A stretch of DNA of 64,000 nt, taken from contig OW240917.1 in NCBI GenBank assembly GCA_933207985.1, positions 105,186,756-105,250,755 on the forward strand, written 5' to 3'. The translations under genes were made by a program, and so were the position numbers. The DNA comes from Pelobates cultripes (taxonomy: Eukaryota > Chordata > Amphibia > Anura > Pelobatidae). This document shows, piece by piece, positions 46,351 to 58,320 of this stretch (its first letter is position 1; every line of letters begins with the position of its first letter). Under the pieces are notes generated by a model. That model was not told where the DNA came from. It saw only the letters and a list, made by a program, of their open reading frames with translations, and did not search any database.

Positions 46351-47307
46351 CCTTATCCCATCAGATCCCAAGTAAGTTATGAAACTGTTCTAAAACAGTT
46401 TTACTACTTACCCTGTGGGGGGCAGTACTGCACTACTGGCACCATAATCACTACAAGTGTAGTAGTGGTTATTGTGCCTGAATTGTTTCTTTAAATAATC
46501 TATCAGTGCCCCTCCCAAGATTAGGTTCTGGATCTGCACTTGAATAGCAAGCATTTCTGGGGGCTCAGTATATTCTGCAGTGCTGTACATATATACAACC
46601 TAGAAAATAGTTTTGACTTGGAGCATCTCGGAAAAATATTGAAATATTAAGGGTGCCTTGAATCTAAAAACTTTGGGAACCACTATTGATTTTCAGACAT
46701 ACATAATATTAAAATAATGTAAATTCAACTATTTTTGTTTTTCATTTATTTCTTCATCCTTTATAGAAATGTTTGGGTAATAAAGCACTTTAGTCTGTGT
46801 ACAGTGTCTGTTATCTTGCAGTATTTCACACAGGGTCTGAAATGTGAGTATAAAAGCAAAAATAAATATGTCTGTCATACATTAGGTGTGATAATAATAT
46901 ATAAATAAAATGATTCAATAACCTGCTTATAAATACTTGCAAGGACACTTAATGCATTACTAGTGGTAAAGCTTACTGAAAATAGCAAGAGAACATAAAA
47001 TTAATGTCTGTATATGAGCATAAAGGCCACCAGTGGCGGAATTACCGTCGGTGCAGCTGGTGTAGCAGCACTGGGGCCCACAAGATCAGGGGGCCCATTG
47101 GGTGGCAACATTTTTTCAGTGACCTGGTCGTGCACTGCGGCCCTTTAACAGTGTGACCAGGCCCCTGTAATCTCAGCAGCCAGCGCTGGGAGGAAGTTAA
47201 TGTCGGTCACCTCCTCCCAGATAACACTGAGCGTAAGAAAAGGCAGCTGACTGGAACCTTGGGAAGCCACCTTCCTGCACCCAAAAAGTAGGAAACAGGA
47301 GGTTGGC
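46351..47307. other. No gene recognised
   Basis: At about 47,031-47,110 the phrase CAGTGGCGGAATTACC followed by GGGGCCCACAAG resembles a common vertebrate DNA-transposon edge, but no opposite terminus or duplication was found. Confidence 0.35.
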
Positions 47308-47625
47308 TTAAAATGTGCACAATTTGCATGTGTGCCTGTATGTGTTTTTGTGCATTTATCTAGGTATCTATATGTGTGTCAGTGTATCTGTGTGTCTGTA
47401 TGTGTATATGTGTGTCAATGTATGCCCCTGTATATGTCTGTGTATCTGTGTGTGTGTTAGCGTTTGTATCTGTATGAGTGTCATAGTTTGTATCTGTACC
47501 TACATGTGTGTCAATGTGTGTGTGTGTGCATGTATCTGTGTGTCTGTGTATCTGTATGTTTATTAGTGTGTGTCTGTGTATCTACATGTGTGCCATTGTG
47601 TTTGTCTGTGTATATGCAAGTATGT

Positions 47626-47671
<46 letters not shown>

Positions 47672-47865
47672 ATGTATCTGTGTGTCTGTGTATCTGTATG
47701 TGTATTAGTGTGTGTCTGTGTATCTACATGTGTGCCATTGTGTTTGTCTGTGTATCTATATCTGTGTCAGTGTGTGTACCTGTGTGTCTGTGTAACTGTA
47801 TGTGTGTTGATGTGTGTTTGTGTATCTGCAGGTGTGTACCTGTGTATCTGTATGTGTTAAAGATG
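47308..47865. repeat. TG-rich minisatellite with (GT)n core
   Basis: Degenerate TGTGTGTCTGTATGTG-type units span about 550 bp, with a (GT) run of roughly 22 repeats at 47,628-47,671. A larger unit of about 160 bp is partly duplicated (GTGTATCTACATGTGTGCC at about 47,576 and 47,718). Cys/Val-rich frames in it are not genes. Confidence 0.95.
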
Positions 47866-48305
47866 GTAACTGTGTTTACCTTAAGGATATAACCACTTGC
47901 ATAATGCACAAATGGGGAAAAGGAGAGAAAACACAAACACAAGAACACTTATAGTGTAGTATTTAATACAACATAATAAAAACAAAAGGTGAAATGGGAA
48001 CTCACAAACAAATTGCTCAAAATAAATTGTGTGGAAATCTCTTTGCCTTTAAGGAGCCACTTATCTCTGGAGTAATCTGGGTCAAGTGTCCAAAAGATCT
48101 CACAGTCAACATATACAGGAAGCTACCTCTGCAAATGTGCATTCAATAGGCAGTTTGAATGCCCTGGGTGGCCTGGATCAGCCAAAATTCATTAGTAATT
48201 TGCTTCAGAATTCTGTTCAAATTAATTTGCATGAAATTCACTCAGAAATTGTTCTTCCAATTCACCTCTCGGCACCCATTATTTTATCCACTTTGGTCCA
48301 GCATA

Positions 48306-49831
48306 CAGTTGCAAGAAAAAGTACATGAACCCTTTGGAATGATATGGGTTTCTGCACAAATTGGCCATAAAATGTGATCTGATCATCATTTAAGTCACAA
48401 CAATAGACAATCACAGTCTGCTTAAATTAATAACACACAAAGAATGAAATGTTGCCATGTTTTTATTGAACACACCATGTAAACATTAACAGTGCAGGTG
48501 GAAAAAGTATGTGAACCCTTGGATTTAATAACTGGTTGAACCTCCTTTGGCAGCAATAACTTCAACCAAACGTTTCCTGTAGTTGCAGATCAGACGTGCA
48601 CAACGGTCAGGAGTAATTCTTGACCATTCCTTTTTACAGAACTGTTTCAGTTCAGCAATATTCTTGGGATGTATGGTGTGAATCGCCATTCTGTTGTTTA
48701 TTTACACCGCTTTGGGTCATTGTCCTGTTGCAACACCCATCTTCTGCTGAGCTTCAGCTGGTAGACAGATGGCCTTAAGTTCTCCTGCAAAATGTCTTGA
48801 TAAACTTGGGAATTCATTTTTCCTTCGATGATAGCAATCTGTCCAGGCCCTGATGCAGCAAAGTAGCCCCAAACCATGATGCCCCCACCACCATACTTCA
48901 CAGTTGGGATGAGGTTTTGATGTTGGTGTGCTGTGCCTTTTTTTGCCACACATAGTGTTGTGTGTTTCTTCCAAACAACTCAACTTTAATTTCATCTGTC
49001 AACAGAATATTTTGCCAGTACTGCTGTGAAACATCCAGGTGCTCTTGTGCAAACTGTAAACGTGCAGCAATGTTTTGTTTGGACAGCAGTGGCTTCCTCT
49101 GTGATATCCTCCCATTAAATCCATTCTTGTTTAGTGTTTTAGGTATTGTAGATTCGCTAACAGGGATGTTAGCATTTGCCAGTGACTTTTGTAAGTCTTT
49201 AGCTGACACTCTACATTCTTCTTCACCTCACTGAGCAGTCTGCGCTGTGCTCTTGCAGTCATCTTTACAGGGCGGCCACTCCTAGGGAGAGTAGCTGCAA
49301 TGCTGAACTTTCTCCATTTATAGACAATTTGTCTTACTGTGGGCTGATGGACAGCAAGGCTTTTGGAGATACTTTTATAACACTTTCCAGCTTTATGCAA
49401 GTCAACAATTCTTAATCGTAGGTCTTCTGAGAGCTCTTTTGTGTGAGGCATCATTCACATTAGGCAATGCTTCTTGTGAAAAGCAAACCCAGAACTGGTG
49501 TGTTTTTTTATATAGGGCAGGGCAGCTGTAACCAACACCTCCAATCTCATCTCATTGATTGGACTCCAGTTGGCTGACATCTCACTCCAATTAGCTTTTG
49601 GAGATGTCATTAGTCTAGGGGTTCACATACTTTTTCCACCTGCACGGTGAATGTTTACATGGTGTGTTCAATAAAAACATGGCAACATTTCATTCTTTGT
49701 GTGTTATTAGTTTAAACAGACTTTGATAGTCTATTGTTGTGACTTAGATGATGATCAGATCTCATTTTATGACCAATTTGTACAGAAATCCATATCATTC
49801 CAAAGGGTTCACATACTTTTTCTTGCAACTG
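48306..49831 (-). mobile_element. Tc1/mariner element with both ends
   Basis: The element is 1,526 bp, bounded by TA on each side, with ends CAGTTGCAAGAAAAAGTA and the inverse. The terminal inverted repeats extend for about 200 bp, with an inner repeat near GTGCAGGTGGAAAAAGTATG (48,494 on) matched by ACTTTTTCCACCTGCACGG (49,630 on). This is the Tc1 arrangement with internal direct repeats in each terminus. The transposase inside is defective. Confidence 0.9.
48525..49454 (-). pseudogene. Tc1 transposase, third catalytic residue deleted
   Basis: Tc1 transposases cut and paste at TA with a DD34E catalytic site. Frame 1 (49,454-49,131) has the paired-type DNA-binding start ([27 protein letters not shown]). 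Frame 2 (49,209-48,898) has the second helix-turn-helix end and LLTDEIKVELFG, with the first catalytic Asp. Frame 3 (48,949-48,698) has MVWGYFAASGPG and LQQDNDPK, with the second Asp. After that the sequence jumps directly to NIAELKQFCKKEWSRI, so the segment containing the conserved PDLNPIE motif and catalytic Glu is missing. Two frameshifts and this deletion make it inactive. The stop is at 48,525-48,527. Confidence 0.9.
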
Positions 49832-49954
49832 TATGATATGAATTTTAAATCCCTGCCCCATGGTCCTGGCCCACCTGAAAAGCATGAATATATGGATTAT
49901 GTCAAGTCCATATGTGGAATAATGTCACCATGGGGAATTGTAGTATGTGGTCAA

Positions 49955-50005
49955 AGATGGCTGTGGAATAAGTTGGAGTTATATAAATGCTAATAATAAT
50001 ATTAG
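49955..50005 (+). repeat. Second copy of the retroposon 3' tail
   Basis: GCTGTGGAATAAGTTGG, then TTATATAAATGC and an AATAATAAT tail, a diverged relative of 220-300. Confidence 0.5.
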
Positions 50006-50404
50006 AAAATGTACAGTTCCCAGATCAACAATGCTAATTATTGCGATCGCGTTGCCTTTTACTAAAACATATTACAGCTGGCAACCAAATGGGATCAGAC
50101 AGCCTGGATGAGCATTCAAGTGGTATTGCCAGACTTTCCCATTGCGAAGCAGTCCAGAAACTCTGATCATATTGTTTATTGAGCACATAGACTGCCTGCA
50201 GCCCTGCATCAGGCATTATAACAGTTTGTCTTGCCGCGGCTGGCCCCACATCTATTGTTGTGGTTCTCAATAAAGTGCCTGTCTTGAACAAAGGAGTGCC
50301 TGGACCCCTATTATTTTACTACTGTTTGGAAATCTGGTGTTTGATTCCTGCTCAGCAAGCACCCTGGCTCAGATTTGTGGGAGTGAGTGCAGTTCCACAT
50401 ATAC

Positions 50405-50789
50405 TATTCAAGGCCCTACAACTATGGCTGAGATCATCAGTCTTAATGATCTCAGCCAATTCAGTTGGAGGCTACTGCTGTGCTGCACCATTAAGCTTCT
50501 TCTCACAGAGATGTATTGAATCAATGCATCTCCATGGGAAATGTTCACCACTTCCATGCAGAGCGTGCAGACACTGAACACCAGTGCTGCACACTGTGAA
50601 GCACTAACTTAGGAAACTCCTCTAGTGGATGTTTGACTGCCACTAGAAGTGTAACTAACTAACAATTTATACACCACCTTTTCTCTGTAAAGGCAGTGTT
50701 TACAGTGCTAAGGCTGTAGTGACATGCTATTGACACCTGAACCACTACATTAAGCCGTAGTGATTCTGATGACTACAGTGTTCCTTTAA
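50405..50789. mobile_element. piggyBac-type MITE, relative of 6,531-7,126
   Basis: The right end reads GATGACTACAGTGTTCCTTTAA, which is the 7,126 end with several changes, and inner blocks (CAGAGATGTATTGAATCAATG, CAGTGTTTACAGT) are shared with 6,850-7,060. The left end is unclear; a hairpin GAGATCATCAGTCTTAATGATCTC lies at about 50,429-50,454. Confidence 0.6.
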
Positions 50790-51232
50790 GTGGACACTTT
50801 AAATTACAGATTGCATGGATATAGTGATTTCAAAAGGTAAATATAGCTGTCAGTCAGAAATAGAACTGGCCAAGCACAAGAGCCTGGAAATGGCACATGA
50901 CTAGATATTGCAGGTAGAGTGTTAAACAGAAGAAAATTATATTTTATAAAGTTATTTGAAGATTTTTTAAAATTGGTAACGTAATGCAACGTTACCAACG
51001 ACAACATGACATATGGGCTCCATATTGAAAATAATAGAGCACACATATATGTAAATATTTTTTACAGCATCCATTTTAAAGAGTCTTTATAAAACAATTT
51101 TGAATATGCAGTTAATTTAATAATACAGGTATGCATTTATTTTAATGCATTTTTGAAATAGGGACGTGAAAGATTACTTATGATTTATTTAGAAATAAAC
51201 AACATTTGGAAATAAAATGTTCGCTTCTGAAA

Positions 51233-51300
51233 TTTGGATACCAAATTTTCCCAGTAGGGATGCGGTTTAGCTGGTAGCTCCCTAATTTGGTATCCTTGAA
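51233..51300. repeat. Small palindromic repeat
   Basis: TTTGGATACCAAATT at the left is matched by AATTTGGTATCC at the right across about 35 bp of spacer. It could be a very small MITE, but no target duplication is obvious. Confidence 0.4.
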
Positions 51301-52029
51301 AATGATAATCCCATAGGTTACCAAAATAGGGCACAATATACAACAAAGTTGAAAGATTAAAGTTAATAAAAGGATTTTTTTTCTTAATGTTGGTCTATCA
51401 GTTGTTTAGCAGATTCCTAATGTAATCTACTCTCGTGGGAATATCATATTTAAGTTTACCAAATAAGGGTGCTATAGTCTAAACACAGCCCTAAGTGGTA
51501 TCATTATATATGGATGCAGCACATGCATAGATACAGTATTTAATCTAGAGATGTGAATCACAAATACTTGCAGTGGTTATGGTGCTTGTATTATTCAAAT
51601 ACATTTAACATAAGAGCTTCAAGAATAAAATAATTTAAAATTGGTTTGGTGATAATCAGCTATATATTCTATGGTCTAGCAGTCAAATCCATAGCTCAAC
51701 TCACACTGTCTCATGGTGGGTGAGTTGCACTGAGCACTTCCAGTCAGGAAGCTAATAGCTAATGTGTGTAAATGTAAATCTGTAATGTGCGCAAGAAATT
51801 ATGTGTGTCAGTGAATGGACATTATGTGTTAGTGAGTTTGTTGGAGTCATGTGTTGGTGTGAGCGTCTATGTGTGTCAATGAGCATCAATGCATGCGCCC
51901 GTTCCTCAAATAGGAAAGTATATCATTTTTAAATATGTAATACATTTTTTAAATATAAAAGAAAGTTTAATTTAAAAATATATATATAGTTTTGTATATT
52001 CATATATTCTAACCATTCCATGTATTTTT

Positions 52030-52220
52030 TTTTTGATCCTGAGAAAAGTCCCAGGGGGGGACTGAAAAGTTGATCTTAATTTTCATATATACCTAATAAA
52101 GAAGTTTGGATTTTCAGAAGTTCATGAGTGCAGCCTTGCCTATGGAATTCTATTTGTCAGCGCAAAGGCTTTTGGCACCCGGTATCACTACCTACAGCGT
52201 GAGTGCAAGGATTATTCTAT
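52030..52220 (+). mobile_element. Penelope-type terminal-repeat fragment with hammerhead-like core
   Basis: The core at 52,039-52,075 reads CTGAGAA, AGTCCC pairing with GGGACT, then GAAAA, GTTG and ATC. It is the same motif as 35,174-35,210 with different substitutions. AATAAAG and TTTGGATTTTC follow, as at 35,230. No protein remnant is attached. Confidence 0.5.
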
Positions 52221-53300
52221 TTTTTATATATATGTATATATACATACACCATTTGCTAATGCTTTTTTTTCTTATCTATGGACTCTGTATCCACTACTTT
52301 AGATGGAAGCGATCTATCTGAGCTAAGGGCAAGGCTTCCAAGAGCAATCATCTGAAGCTCTCCGCAATCAGCTGGCCATGCACTGAAGGGCTTTGCTCTG
52401 GGGAACTAACAAAAGCTCCTCAGCAACTCTCGTTCCAACTCTCCTATAAGCTACAGAGGCTCTTAGAGGCTACAGCGAGACAGGTAAGAAGTGAAAAGTC
52501 AAACCAAAAATAGAGAATATAAAAACTCTGAGAATGTACAGAAACTCAACAGATTGTTTTTCCATAAATCCCCTCTCAGGTGTGAAAATAGTTTTATCTC
52601 ACTCATGACATTACAGAGTGAACCTATACCATCAGACTGACCCTGCACACAAGGCTAGTCTAGATCCAAAATGCCACTGGAATGGATGAGCTTTTCCTGG
52701 GGCTCAGCTGTGATCTCCCTGCACTGGTCCCTCACTAGCCTGCCACCTAGTGATCCCGGAGTGATGTTGTATTCCAGAAACTAAGCAGTGCAGAAGGGGG
52801 CAGAGCATGCCGCCCATGCCGCCCATCCACAATACGTGAGTCAGCCCCCTGCCTGCCTCAGTGGTAACAGTCAGGGCTCCAAAAAATTGGGATTTCTGAA
52901 GCTTAGAGAAATTCAACAGCTTGCCCTTCTGTAAATCCCTGCTCAGATCTCAAAATAGTTTTTGCTCACTTGTGCTTTTACAAAGGAAACCTATATTGTT
53001 TGAATATCAGACTGATCCCACTCACAAGGGAAGTACAGATCTAAAATGCAAGCAAGTTCCCTCTGCCTGAGAGATAGAGCAACCCTAGACAGAAAACAAC
53101 ATTATTTGGGCCTCATCATTGGGACACCCTAAACAAATGCATTAAATCAAAAATAGACAATATACGTACTCTGAGAAGTCAAGCCATTCAAAAATGAAGT
53201 TTGACTATTTAAAATAGGGGGTAATAGTTTTGATGCTTGTGTTTACCCTTAGCAGTGGACACTGTTTTAAACACAGCTTTTTGGGTTTTATTTCTTTTTC
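52221..53300. other. No gene recognised
   Basis: Contains a degenerate internal repetition (GTCAAACCAAAAATAGAG near 52,500 and AAATCAAAAATAGACAAT near 53,143; ATAAATCCC...CTCAG near 52,564 and 52,932), which may reflect two copies of one old repeat. No coding domain found. Confidence 0.4.
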
Positions 53301-53309
53301 CTAAAGTAT

Positions 53310-53775
53310 TAAGTTGTTCTATTTGCACTTTGGGGAGTTTAATTGTGCTTGGCCACAACAAAATCTTTTTGGTACCCAGCTATATGCTCTCAGAGAGACC
53401 TCAGCTTTCAGACCAGAACTATTGCAATGTTGACAAGACTCACAAAGTCAAAACTGTACAGTCCATGACCTTTTGGATCACAGCCCATGGTATGATTTAA
53501 AAACTGGCTTCACAACACTATACATTGCTAAGGTTGCCTGCAGAAATGCAGACTAAAACATAATACCCGTCTGTGCTCATTTGCATGTCAAGCTGGAAAA
53601 TCGGGGACAGTCATGGGACAAGCATCATTTCTTAAGTTTCTCTGTCCAAAGGGGGACTTTTAAAAGTCCAACTTGAGATATGCAGGCGATGCATATCTGT
53701 GTATATTGTGGGGAGTTTTGTGTTTAATCTCACCACAATCTTTTTTGGCACTTAACCTGACCCTAAACTCAATGG
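53310..53775 (+). repeat. Two copies of a local dispersed repeat
   Basis: GTGGGGAGTTT-type sequence followed by a TTTTTGG.AC block occurs at about 53,328-53,385 and 53,705-53,750. The second copy is preceded by AACTTGAGATATGCAGGCGAT. A third, inverted copy lies at 55,090-55,215. Confidence 0.55.
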
Positions 53776-54850
53776 TAGGTGATCTCAGTCAACCAACAGA
53801 AACTTGTTCAATGTTCAAAAGTTATTTGATTATGTGTTTTAATAGATATGCAAAACACCAGGCAAAATTTTTAGAAGAATATTGAATATTCTAAACTATT
53901 CTTATAGTATACGTTATCATTGTATAGTAAAGAGTAATTAGTTTTAGAAATAAGTGTATATTTCCTTTCAAGCTTTTCCTAATAATCAGTACACAGCTCA
54001 ACTGCATGCCGGATTTTAATCTAAAACAGTGATTGATTACATCTTGTGTGAAGGATAGATATACAATGTGTCGTATCAGTTCTATTCTGATAGTTTGTGC
54101 TTTGGAATTCTACTATAATTAATATTTGATTCATTGATAAATCATCTTGTTTTCTGGAAGGAAAACTGGCATTTTTGCAAATGATGAATGATCAAGTCAA
54201 AGTTGACATTTCATGAAGATAACGCTAAGGATTAATGTATTTCCTAGATCTAGGTAGTGTGGTTGTTTCACGTTAATGTCAAATATTTTAAAATAATGTG
54301 CTGGGAAAATACACCAAAATAGAGAATTAATGGAAATATAATGTCAGTCTATATATAAACAAAATCATTTGATTTTAAATATTGCATATAAACCGTATGC
54401 AGTCTTAAAAGAGCAGAGAAAAGGGGCAGTATTTTTGATGTTGGATTTTATGTTTTATTTTATGTTTAAATGGTGATTGAATCCTTATGCACTAAGCTTT
54501 GTATTTCCATACACTAAATTGCATGTTCTAAATTCATATGCTAGCTAAGAAAATTGTTTTAAATAAACTCCTTCAATGCCAAACTTTATCCATAACATTT
54601 ACTGGAGCTGAAGTAAATTTTGGAACATATCCATTCTTTCTCTTGCAAAGTGTAAATACCGTCTTCAGGCCCTATGTGAGAGCTCTTCAGGAGGACTCTG
54701 CAAATAGGCTGGAGGGGCATCAACTGACATTCCTATTTTGGGATTGATGGATGCTAACTGATGACACAATATGCCCCCTCCTATAAAGCTGCTCTGCCTT
54801 AAAATGCCCTGGACAACATCCTATCTCTCACGCAAGTAGTAACTCTAGAT

Positions 54851-54996
54851 CAGTGATGGCTAACCATGACACCATACATTGTTTCTGGACTACATTTCCC
54901 ATGATGCTCAGCTAGCTTTTAGACTTTAAAAGCTAGCTGAGCATCACAGGAAATGTAGTCCAGAAACTATTTATCGTGTCAAGTTAGTTATCACTG
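54851..54996. mobile_element. hAT-type MITE, 146 bp
   Basis: The ends are CAGTGATGGCTAACC and an imperfect inverse ending TTATCACTG. The centre is a strong hairpin (TAGCTTTTAGA and TTAAAAGCTAGCTGAGCATC). CTCTAGAT flanks exactly on both sides (54,843-54,850 and 54,997-55,004), an 8-bp duplication as in hAT. Confidence 0.9.
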
Positions 54997-55089
54997 CTCT
55001 AGATATTAGCTAGCTACAGCAGAAAGCTTAACTCAGTCTTACACCTTAATTAAAGACCAAGTCTCACTCCCACACAGGCATAGCAGTGT

Positions 55090-55215
55090 TTAAACACACT
55101 GATAGTCTCCCTCAGAAGCCAGGTACCAAAAAGAATATGGTGAAATTAAACTCCCCACAGTGCATACACAAAAATTACTGTTATGCATCACTTGCATATC
55201 TCGAGTTGAACTTTG
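55090..55215 (-). repeat. Inverted third copy of the 53-kb dispersed repeat
   Basis: Read on the minus strand it has AACTCGAGATATGCAAGTGAT, ACTGTGGGGAGTTTAATTTC and TTTTTGGTACC, matching 53,310-53,775. Confidence 0.55.
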
Positions 55216-56189
55216 AGCAGTGCTTCTTTTCTTGGACACAGAAATCCAAGAAATCATGTTTCCGCAACTATCCCAGAGTTCCCAATGTGAAGTTGCATGC
55301 AGAGTGTCTGAAAAAATCAAACATCCTGCTTGGAAGTATAGATTGTTTTACTGGGCCTATTTGTATTCCTATATCTTGATCTGTGAATACATTCAACATT
55401 TACTGGATGTCCCCTAAGCATCAATATTTTTTTTCTATCTCTGGATTGAACAGAAGATACAAGCCATATGATTAGTCAGACTTCTTTTCCATAACTGCAA
55501 GTATGCTGCCCTCATCAAAACAACAGTAACAAGAAACATCTTCTCCATTCCATCTCACCTTTTTTTTCTAGTTTCAGGAACAGCACTCTAAACCATGGGT
55601 GAAAAAAACAATATTCGGGCTTGTACAAGTTGGTTGCCACCGCAGGTTGGAAAAAGGAATCTTGTCCAATCCCCCAATCTGCCAGAATATGAACAAATTG
55701 CAATTTGTGCCGAAACGGAAATCTTAGTTTATATAAGTGTTGATGGTTTTTCTTCTCCATAAAAAGCAAAATAAAAAAATAAATAAAAAGTTTGCTCTGG
55801 TCTAGCTAATCCCACATGACAGACATTCCCACAAACTTTGATTGGTAGAGATGCCTGCTTTATTAATCCTTGCATTTTTTACAGATAATACTGGTTGCAC
55901 TGCTAACCACTGTCACTTATAACCAACTTGGAATAAACAATTTACAGTTTCACAGTTTTCTTCTTTTGGTAAAAAGTTGGGAGAAATAAAATCCTTCTAT
56001 ACATTTTTTGTGTGTTCATTTCAGCATGTATGAATACCAATCCAAAGTATTCCTTCCAAATAGAGGGATATGTGTAACAAATAAGTGCCAAAACGAGGAT
56101 AAAATTAGATAAAAAGCAGCTCTATACACTTATGTGGAGATATCCTCTTATCCACAAGTTAAACATAAGAAATATATGATGGTGTAAGT

Positions 56190-56870
56190 GAAAAAACTAA
56201 CACCTATAAGTGGAGCGCTGAAGTAAATATAAAGAACTTACAAAACCTTTCTATGTTGGAAGTTTGGCGTAAAATATATGTAAAGAGAACAAAAGGGTAA
56301 AATATAGTGCAGATGGTACTTAAAGGTGAAATCCGATATATGGTATAGCAGAGAGAACACTCACATTTAAAGGAGCCTGTGTACAAGTACTGGCTCCGTA
56401 ATCAGGCCTATGTGCTCTTATAGTAGCACCACCTTTCTGCTTCGGCTTGGAATGATTCTCAGAAACAAGACATAAGGGAAAAAGGTGGACCAATGTGTAG
56501 ACTGTATTAATATAAAACAGAAGTATAAAATGATAATATGGGTGCTCACCTAGTTTTGAGCCTACTGGTCCCATCTCTGAGGTATACAGGTTCTGTACCA
56601 ATTTGGATGGGGATTGCACTGCCCCTATGAAGATTCCCCGGGGCTCCAAGAAGGGACTTGCGTAGGATGCATGGATTAAAATAAACTTTATTGTTGTACA
56701 ATGACAAAATAAAAGTATGTATCAGTAGTTCCATAAAAAAATCCTTTAAAAAGTCCTTTAAAATTGGCCAATACGCATTTCACTCTCTGACTGAGCTGAC
56801 TGAGGAAGCTCTTTTGAGAGTGAAAAGCGTATTGGCCAATTTTAAAAGACTTTTTAAAGGACTGTGAGGT
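56190..56870. mobile_element. Penelope-type fragment with foldback hairpin
   Basis: The sequence at 56,742-56,787 is repeated inversely at 56,816-56,861 (core ATTGGCCAATACGC...CACTCTC). Between the arms is a hammerhead-like core (56,800-56,830): CTGAGGA, CTCT pairing with AGAG, GAAAAGCG. The upstream minus-strand part has a GGATTAAAATAAACTTTATTG block typical of Penelope terminal repeats. No protein-coding remnant is seen. Confidence 0.45.
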
Positions 56871-57119
56871 GATGGTGAGGATAGTGGTAGTGATCATCAG
56901 ATTAGTTTAACAAAGAATCACATTTTTGCCTCATTCCATTTTAAACAAAAGATAATTAACGAGAGGATAGACGGACTAAAGATGTATCTAGCTGTAAACC
57001 AGGAATAAAGATCTAAACCGATACGGTCTACCACAGACCCTGTGTGCTGAAATGAAAACTATTGTGTGTGTCTTTTGTTTCCTCCATGTAACACGCATGT
57101 CCCAAAGGTGTATCCATGG

Positions 57120-57360
57120 TAACTTTTGTTTATGCACGCTAGTTTTTCGGGAACCGCAATGATCACGTCACGTCATGTCACTGACACACGCCTTCACGCA
57201 TGCGCACTGGCACCTAACATGGAATCAGACGGAAACCTTTTCACACAGATGGGGTAAGTTACGCATTTATTGTTACTGTATATATTTGCATCGTTTGACA
57301 CTAGCATTATCTTGATAAAGACACTGAAGGGTCGAAACGTTTTGGAAATCCAAGAGAGTG
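57120..57360 (+). mobile_element. Penelope-type terminal-repeat fragment
   Basis: A GC-rich leader (57,160-57,260), then TTGATAA, GAC paired with GTC, GAAACGTTTTGG at 57,311-57,345. It is a degenerate relative of the hammerhead-like cores at 35.2 and 52.0 kb, with the GAAACGTT part conserved. Confidence 0.4.
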
Positions 57361-58320
57361 CTCCTGTTTTCATTTTTGTTTATACTATTGCTGGGAAGCT
57401 CCCGGGTACAAGTTACTGGTGTATATATATTTTTTTTCAGGTTGAGTGCCAGAGTTTGGACATTTTTATATAAAAATATATATAATGCCTGCACTGTTGT
57501 GGGAATTAGATATAATACAATTTGATACAATATTTTATAATCATTCACACTTTCTATTTCATAAATAATACATGACTTGCCCTTCATGACTGCAAGTTAA
57601 ATTTAACATATTTTTCATTATTCTATTCCTTCTCTGCACAGGTATTGTCTTCATCCTGTTTAATTCCAAGTAGCTTTAACTGTATTTGTTTCATTGTAGC
57701 ATTATCCCTCTTCCCACCTTTTGCACTGCATTTAATACCGGACTATCAGTTATCACAATCTTGATCTTTTTTCACATTATGAAATTCTTCTGCTATCATT
57801 GTTCATAAAGCAACCTCTACACAACCTTTTAAGCTTTGGGAAGTATAGGCTTATAGATGCATATCAATGGGTTCAAACAAAATAAAAAAACTGATTCAAT
57901 TATCATTGAATGGAAATTGACAACATTGAAGTATTCTGACTCCCCGTAGATTCCCACACAGTGTGTGTTTTTCACCATATCACATTTATGAGTATAACAA
58001 ATATGAATGAGGAAAAAGAATCTATAGTAACTGCTTTAGATCTTATAAAATATTTCCCTAGTGTATAATATCTTCAGGAAAGGGAATGCTTACTAAGGCT
58101 AAATATGTGTACTCTGTTTACATTAACTTAAGTATACATTAATATATACATTTCTTTTTTACTTTTTTATTTTTTTACTGTTGCTAGAAGTGATGACTTT
58201 ATCTTCACTATGCAGAATATTACAGAATATATTTGAATAATCTATTATATTATTGCATATTATTTGTACATTTTGAAGAAAATTTGGTGAAACAGCATTG
58301 CTTTCACTTTTTCTCAGATG
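57361..58320. other. A/T-rich DNA, nothing recognised
   Basis: No coding motifs or element ends were found. Confidence 0.45.

Noticed and set aside
45865..46382. Open frames rich in His/Thr/Pro or Cys/Val/Gly in CA-rich DNA
   Set aside because: By-products of dinucleotide-rich minisatellite; open in several frames and both strands.
47031..47110. DNA-transposon terminus at CAGTGGCGGAATTACC
   Set aside because: No matching opposite end or target duplication could be found, so no element was called.
47315..47892. Cys/Val-rich open frames of up to 142 codons
   Set aside because: Translation of TG-rich low-complexity DNA.
50165..50245. Another hammerhead-like core (CTGATGC on the minus strand)
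   Set aside because: The downstream GAAA element and a stem II are missing.
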